From: an uncultured Rikenellaceae bacterium
GTDB lineage: Bacteria; Bacteroidota; Bacteroidia; Bacteroidales; Rikenellaceae
Length of the DNA stretch: 11,030 nt
Direction: 5' to 3'
Assembly: GCA_949284665.1 (NCBI GenBank)
Contig: CASDWR010000236.1
Coordinates: 1-11,030 of the forward strand
A program made the position numbers and the translations under genes. This document shows positions 8,624-11,030 of the stretch, piece by piece; position 1 is the stretch's first letter, and every line of letters starts with the position of its first letter. The notes below the pieces were generated by a model. It did no database searches, had not been told where the DNA came from, and saw only the letters and a program-made list of their open reading frames with translations.

Positions 8624-8658
8624 TCTTCCCGCGGTCGGTACATGTCGGAAGCGAAGCG

Positions 8659-9834
8659 ATGAAACGGGTAGTGGTAGGTCTTTCGGGAGGAGTCGACTCC
8701 TCCGTTGCGGCGTATCTGCTGAAAGAGCAAGGGTACGACGTAATAGGATTGTTTATGCGTAACTGGCACGATACGGCAGGTACGCTTTCGGGCGATTGTC
8801 CGTGGTACGACGACCAACTTTTTGCCGAATTGGTGGCCAAAAGGCTTGATATACCTTTCCGTTTTGTCGACTTGAGTGATGTTTACCGCGAACGGGTTGT
8901 GGATTACATGTTTGCCGAGTATGGGCGTGGACGAACGCCCAATCCCGATGTACTGTGCAACCGGGAGATCAAGTTCGATGCTTTCCTTGATGAGGCTTTG
9001 AAACTCGGAGCCGATTATGTGGCTACTGGACATTACTGTCGACGACGCGATGATGTTACCGCAGGGGGGAGAGTGTACCATCGCCTGTTGGCGGGTGTCG
9101 ATTCCAACAAGGATCAGAGTTATTTTTTATGTCAGTTGTCGCAGGGGCAACTCGAACGTGCACTTTTCCCGCTGGGAGACATTTGTAAACCGGAGGTGCG
9201 TCGAATCGCCCAGGAGCAGAAATTGGCAACGGCCAAACGCAAGGATTCACAGGGAATCTGTTTTGTGGGCAAGGTGGATTTGCCCTTGTTCCTGCAGCAG
9301 CAACTTGCGGCTCGGGCAGGCGATATTGTCGAGATTCCGGCAGATTGGAAGGGATATGGCTCCCCTCGGGACCACTCCTTGCAGGAGGCGGCAACCCCGT
9401 GGCAATATGCCCCGTCGGATGGGGTGAAGGTCGGAGAGCACGACGGCGCTCATTTTTATACGATCGGTCAGCGAAAAGGGTTGCACGTGGGCGGAAAACC
9501 CGAACCGCTTTTCGTGATCGCTACGGATGTGACGGAAAATGTCGTCTACGTAGGTCAGGGGCAGTCACACCCGGGTTTGTATCGACGGGCTCTTCGGATA
9601 CGTCCCGAGGAAATGCACTGGGTCAGTCCCGACAGAGTGTTGCCCACAGGTAGCGAACGTCGCTTTTCGATGCGGATACGCTATCGCCAACCGTTGCAGG
9701 GCGGCGTGTTGCATGTGGTGGATGATGGGGGATATATCCTGTTTGATCGGCCTCAAAGGGGAATTACGGCAGGTCAGTTCGCCGTTTGGTACGATGGGGA
9801 TGAATTGGTAGGATCCGGGGTGATCGACCGATAG
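8659..9834 (+). CDS. mnmA: tRNA-specific 2-thiouridylase MnmA
   Basis: MnmA thiolates U34 of tRNA-Lys, -Glu and -Gln (s2U) using ATP and a persulfide. The ATG at 8659 is chosen because MKRVVVGLSGGVDSS is the conserved beginning, giving 391 aa. An in-frame TTG at 8620 would add 13 unrelated residues and overlap leuS. The PP-loop SGGVDSS is at 9-15. The two active-site cysteines are Cys100 (NPDVLCNREIKF) and Cys201 (DSQGICFVGK). KDQSYFLCQLSQ and the C-terminal beta-barrel domain (HFYTIGQRKGLHVGG ... AGQFAVWYDGDELVGSGVI) are intact. The DCPWYDD segment after RNWHD is, as I recall, usual for Bacteroidetes copies. It lies 35 nt downstream of leuS with no visible terminator between, so co-transcription is likely. 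Confidence 0.96.
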   Translation: MKRVVVGLSGGVDSSVAAYLLKEQGYDVIGLFMRNWHDTAGTLSGDCPWYDDQLFAELVAKRLDIPFRFVDLSDVYRERVVDYMFAEYGRGRTPNPDVLCNREIKFDAFLDEALKLGADYVATGHYCRRRDDVTAGGRVYHRLLAGVDSNKDQSYFLCQLSQGQLERALFPLGDICKPEVRRIAQEQKLATAKRKDSQGICFVGKVDLPLFLQQQLAARAGDIVEIPADWKGYGSPRDHSLQEAATPWQYAPSDGVKVGEHDGAHFYTIGQRKGLHVGGKPEPLFVIATDVTENVVYVGQGQSHPGLYRRALRIRPEEMHWVSPDRVLPTGSERRFSMRIRYRQPLQGGVLHVVDDGGYILFDRPQRGITAGQFAVWYDGDELVGSGVIDR

Positions 9835-10183
9835 AGGCAGGCAAACGCCCGTTAATTTAATATAATCGGATAGAAAGAATCGTGTGTGAAAACCGTTTCC
9901 CGGCGATATGGGGATCGGGTATATCCCTTTTGTGAATCGAGAGGAGACCGGTATGAATTCCCGTAATGGCTGGCGGGTCGATGGATGTCCGGACCGGATA
10001 GGAAGTATGGTTTGTTTGACTTTTTCGGATATGCTGTATTGCTCCATTCTTTCATAAAAAAGGAAACTAAAAGTAGCTTTCTTCGTTTTAGTGTCATGAG
10101 TTTTGTGACTTTTTTTGAGAAACCTGTTTCGATTGGGTAGTTTGTTTGTCGTAAATCAATTGAAGCATTAATCATCGGAGCTT
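9835..10183 (+). other. 349-nt intergenic region after mnmA, no convincing gene
   Basis: This AT-richer stretch separates mnmA from the small ORF pair. It contains weak hairpins only. One is GGGAT/ATCCC with a 7-nt loop followed by TTTT (9911-9931). Another is an ACTAAAA/TTTTAGT stem with a 14-nt loop (10065-10092), flanked by an A6 run on its left, so as a terminator it fits the minus strand better. A third is a short GTCA/TGAC stem followed by seven T (10093-10116), which could end mnmA transcripts. A 49-codon + strand ORF (9908-10057) and a 107-codon minus-strand ORF (9852-10175) are open here, but neither resembles a known protein. I see no tRNA or recognised ncRNA. Confidence 0.5.
10114..10144 (+). 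promoter_or_regulatory. Weak Bacteroidetes-type promoter candidate for the small ORF pair
   Basis: TTTG at 10114-10117 is followed after 20 bp by TAGTTTG at 10138-10144. The spacing suits the -33/-7 arrangement (TTTG, 19-21 bp, TAnnTTTG), but the -7 box is one base short of consensus. A start near 10150 would give a leader of about 35 nt. A GGAG at 10177-10180 lies 3 nt before the ATG at 10184, one of the few Shine-Dalgarno-like sequences in the window. Confidence 0.25.
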
Positions 10184-10504
10184 ATGACAAAAGGTAAAAA
10201 GGAAGACAAAAAGCACACTGTGAGTTATCTGATTTATGCCAGAGATGTGCAGAACTATGTGAATCAGTATTATGATGGCGGCGAGTCCAGGGCGCGATCG
10301 TTAGCGGCCGTGTGGCGAAAATATGCCCTGAAAAGGTACTGTGTCAGCATGGGTACGCTCCGCAACGTAATGAAAGTGGATACGAGGGAATTGGATGCTA
10401 GGTGTGAAGAGTTCATCCGGGAGTGTTTGGCTGCTGATGAACGGAAACTCGAGCGCGAGCGTATGAGGCGTATGGCAAAGAGAAACCTGAGGCATGGGTT
10501 TTAG
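10184..10504 (+). CDS. Small basic protein of unknown function
   Basis: The product is 106 aa and I do not recognise its family. The N-terminus is lysine-rich (MTKGKKEDKKH). The middle, DVQNYVNQYYDGGESRARSL followed by AAVWRKYALKRYCVSMGTLRNVMKV (21-65), looks like two or three helices with the periodicity of a helix-turn-helix. The C-terminus is a long charged helix ending RERMRRMAKRNLRHGF. The net charge is strongly positive, so nucleic-acid binding is possible, but this is inference from composition alone. There is no signal peptide or membrane segment. A GGAG lies just upstream of the ATG. The end overlaps the next ORF by 11 nt, suggesting a two-gene unit. Codon use looks like that of its neighbours and gives no sign of recent transfer. 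The gene is probably real because the frame is open, well started and followed by a coupled ORF. Confidence 0.6.
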   Translation: MTKGKKEDKKHTVSYLIYARDVQNYVNQYYDGGESRARSLAAVWRKYALKRYCVSMGTLRNVMKVDTRELDARCEEFIRECLAADERKLERERMRRMAKRNLRHGF

Positions 10505-10790
10505 TCTGAATTGGTTTGACGACCTTCCTTGGGATTGTGTGGCGAAAAATACGGCCGGACGGAAAGTCTGCATCGGCCAACCGCAAAATGAGAAGGGAAA
10601 ACTCTGTTTGTGCCGTGATTGTTTTGGAATGGATTTCCACAAGGAGTGCCGTATGAAACTGCGTCGAGAAGAGATTCAACGGGAAGACATGTCCGGCTGT
10701 CACTTTGACAGCCGGACATGTCATAAAAACGGGCAAGGATTGCAAATTTGGCAGAAAAACAGGGGTAAAAAGATTTGGCATACAATATGA
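10494..10790 (+). CDS. Small Cys-rich protein of unknown function, possibly with a non-functional tail
   Basis: The product is 98 aa. The ATG at 10494 overlaps the previous stop by 11 nt, a spacing that allows coupled translation. The first 60 residues read like a compact metal-binding protein: NWFDDLPWDC, then cysteines at 26, 38, 40, 43 and 52 and His49 (C-x11-C-x-C-x2-C-x5-H-x2-C), which could hold zinc. The following helix is basic (RMKLRREEIQRE). From residue 65 on, the frame runs through a perfect inverted repeat (MSGCHFDSRTC) and then into the promoter-like sequence of groES, so the last ~35 residues may be accidental extension. I know no family for it. It could be a DNA- or RNA-binding partner of the upstream protein, or a decaying gene. 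That it is coding is supported only by frame openness, coupling and the Cys pattern. Confidence 0.42.
   Translation: MGFSLNWFDDLPWDCVAKNTAGRKVCIGQPQNEKGKLCLCRDCFGMDFHKECRMKLRREEIQREDMSGCHFDSRTCHKNGQGLQIWQKNRGKKIWHTI
10686..10722. repeat. Perfect 17-bp inverted repeat with 3-nt loop
   Basis: The left arm GACATGTCCGGCTGTCA (10686-10702) and right arm TGACAGCCGGACATGTC (10706-10722) are exactly complementary around CTT. The RNA would form a very stable hairpin. Neither side carries a T-run in the sense needed for a classic intrinsic terminator: the + strand continues ATAAAAACGGG, and the minus strand continues TTCCCGTTG. It lies 24 nt upstream of the candidate groES promoter. It may act as a terminator without a U-tract, an RNA-stabilising or processing hairpin for the upstream pair, or a palindromic protein-binding site. 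The sequence alone cannot decide between these. Confidence 0.85.
10747..10777 (+). promoter_or_regulatory. Probable groES(-groEL) promoter
   Basis: TTTG at 10747-10750 and AAGATTTG at 10770-10777 are separated by 19 bp. This fits the Bacteroidetes vegetative promoter (TTTG, 19-21 bp, TAnnTTTG) with one mismatch in the -7 box. Transcription would start near 10783, giving a leader of about 95 nt. No CIRCE inverted repeat (TTAGCACTC-N9-GAGTGCTAA) occurs between here and groES, so HrcA control at this site is not supported. Confidence 0.5.
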
Positions 10791-10877
10791 TGTTTCCCTG
10801 GTGCAACCGAAAATGGAAAGGTCGGCAAACAAGAAAGTAGCAAGTAAAACAAATACAACCAATAAAATTCATAAATC

Positions 10878-11030
10878 ATGACTGTAAAACCATTATCAGA
10901 CAGAGTTTTGATCCAACCCAATCCGGCGGAAGAGAAGACAGCGGCAGGGTTGATTATCCCGGACACTGCAAAGGAGAAACCTCTTGCAGGCAAGGTGATT
11001 GCCGTAGGACCCGGCACGGCCGATATCAAG
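10878..11030 (+). CDS. groES: Co-chaperonin GroES, N-terminal half (3' end outside window)
   Basis: The first 51 residues are present, about half of the usual 90-97. GroES is the heptameric lid that caps the GroEL chamber and promotes ATP-dependent protein folding in the cytosol. The start [20 protein letters not shown] is the family's first strand. [18 protein letters not shown] (18-35) is the mobile loop that docks on GroEL, and [10 protein letters not shown] (38-47) is the conserved core strand. The frame is open at the right edge. The leader just before ATG 10878 is AT-rich (ACCAATAAAATTCATAAATC) without a Shine-Dalgarno, which is usual for highly expressed Bacteroidetes genes. groEL is expected to follow downstream but is outside the window. 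Confidence 0.97.
   Translation, partial: MTVKPLSDRVLIQPNPAEEKTAAGLIIPDTAKEKPLAGKVIAVGPGTADIK

Noticed and set aside
8620..8658. TTG at 8620 as the start of mnmA
   Set aside because: It overlaps the leuS stop and adds 13 residues not expected before the conserved MKRVVVGLSGG start.
9984..9998. TCCGG-A-CCGGA palindrome sharing ATGTCCGG with the hairpin arms at 10686-10722, considered as a shared operator
   Set aside because: The sequence TCCGGACCGG also occurs inside the permease gene near 2470, and an 8-base match between two sites is weak evidence.
9852..10175. Minus-strand ORF of 107 codons between mnmA and the small-ORF unit
   Set aside because: It spans most of the gap, but its product has no recognisable motif, its composition looks like translated AT-rich non-coding sequence, and its start would lie only 9 nt from the divergent + strand ORF with no room for two promoters.
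10878..11029. Minus-strand frame opposite groES
   Set aside because: It is an antisense shadow. The + strand matches GroES residue by residue.

Overview
The window looks like a chromosomal, mostly housekeeping segment from a member of the Bacteroidota, most likely order Bacteroidales. A Rikenellaceae/Alistipes-like genome of roughly 50% GC is my best guess, but the genus is not proven. The reasons are: genes typical of the phylum (a DUF4296-type lipoprotein, an OMP_b-brl_2-type barrel, an Ig-like-domain protein with a Q/N-rich tail), a leucyl-tRNA synthetase carrying the insertion I recall from Bacteroidetes homologues, starts with little or no Shine-Dalgarno sequence, and promoter-like TTTG...TAnnTTTG elements. 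All convincing genes are on the + strand.

Region 1 (1-5017) is a tightly packed, probably co-transcribed block. It holds the C-terminal part of an Ig-like-domain protein, an outer-membrane beta-barrel protein, rbfA (30S maturation factor), a LolC/LolE-type FtsX-family permease, a DUF4296 lipoprotein and a metal-dependent amidohydrolase. Spacing runs from 23 nt gaps to overlaps of 53, 4 and 86 nt. Four of the six products act in or reach the envelope; rbfA is the cytosolic translation gene among them.

Region 2 (5018-9834) holds folE (GTP cyclohydrolase I) behind a 123-nt gap with a promoter-like element, then leuS after a 120-nt gap, and mnmA 35 nt after leuS. leuS and mnmA (tRNA charging and tRNA wobble thiolation) are probably co-transcribed. 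FolE feeds folate synthesis and possibly queuosine synthesis.

Region 3 (9835-10877) is the least explained part. It has a 349-nt gap without a convincing gene, then two small overlapping ORFs of no recognised family (a 106-aa basic protein and a 98-aa Cys-rich protein). The second ORF contains a perfect 17-bp inverted repeat and, at its end, the best promoter-like match in the window. That promoter appears to serve groES, which starts at 10878 and runs off the window. No CIRCE operator is visible upstream of groES.

I see no CRISPR array, tRNA, rRNA, transposase or phage structural gene. I do not see a clear new multi-gene system; the best candidate for something undescribed is the small-ORF pair with its hairpin just upstream of groES.
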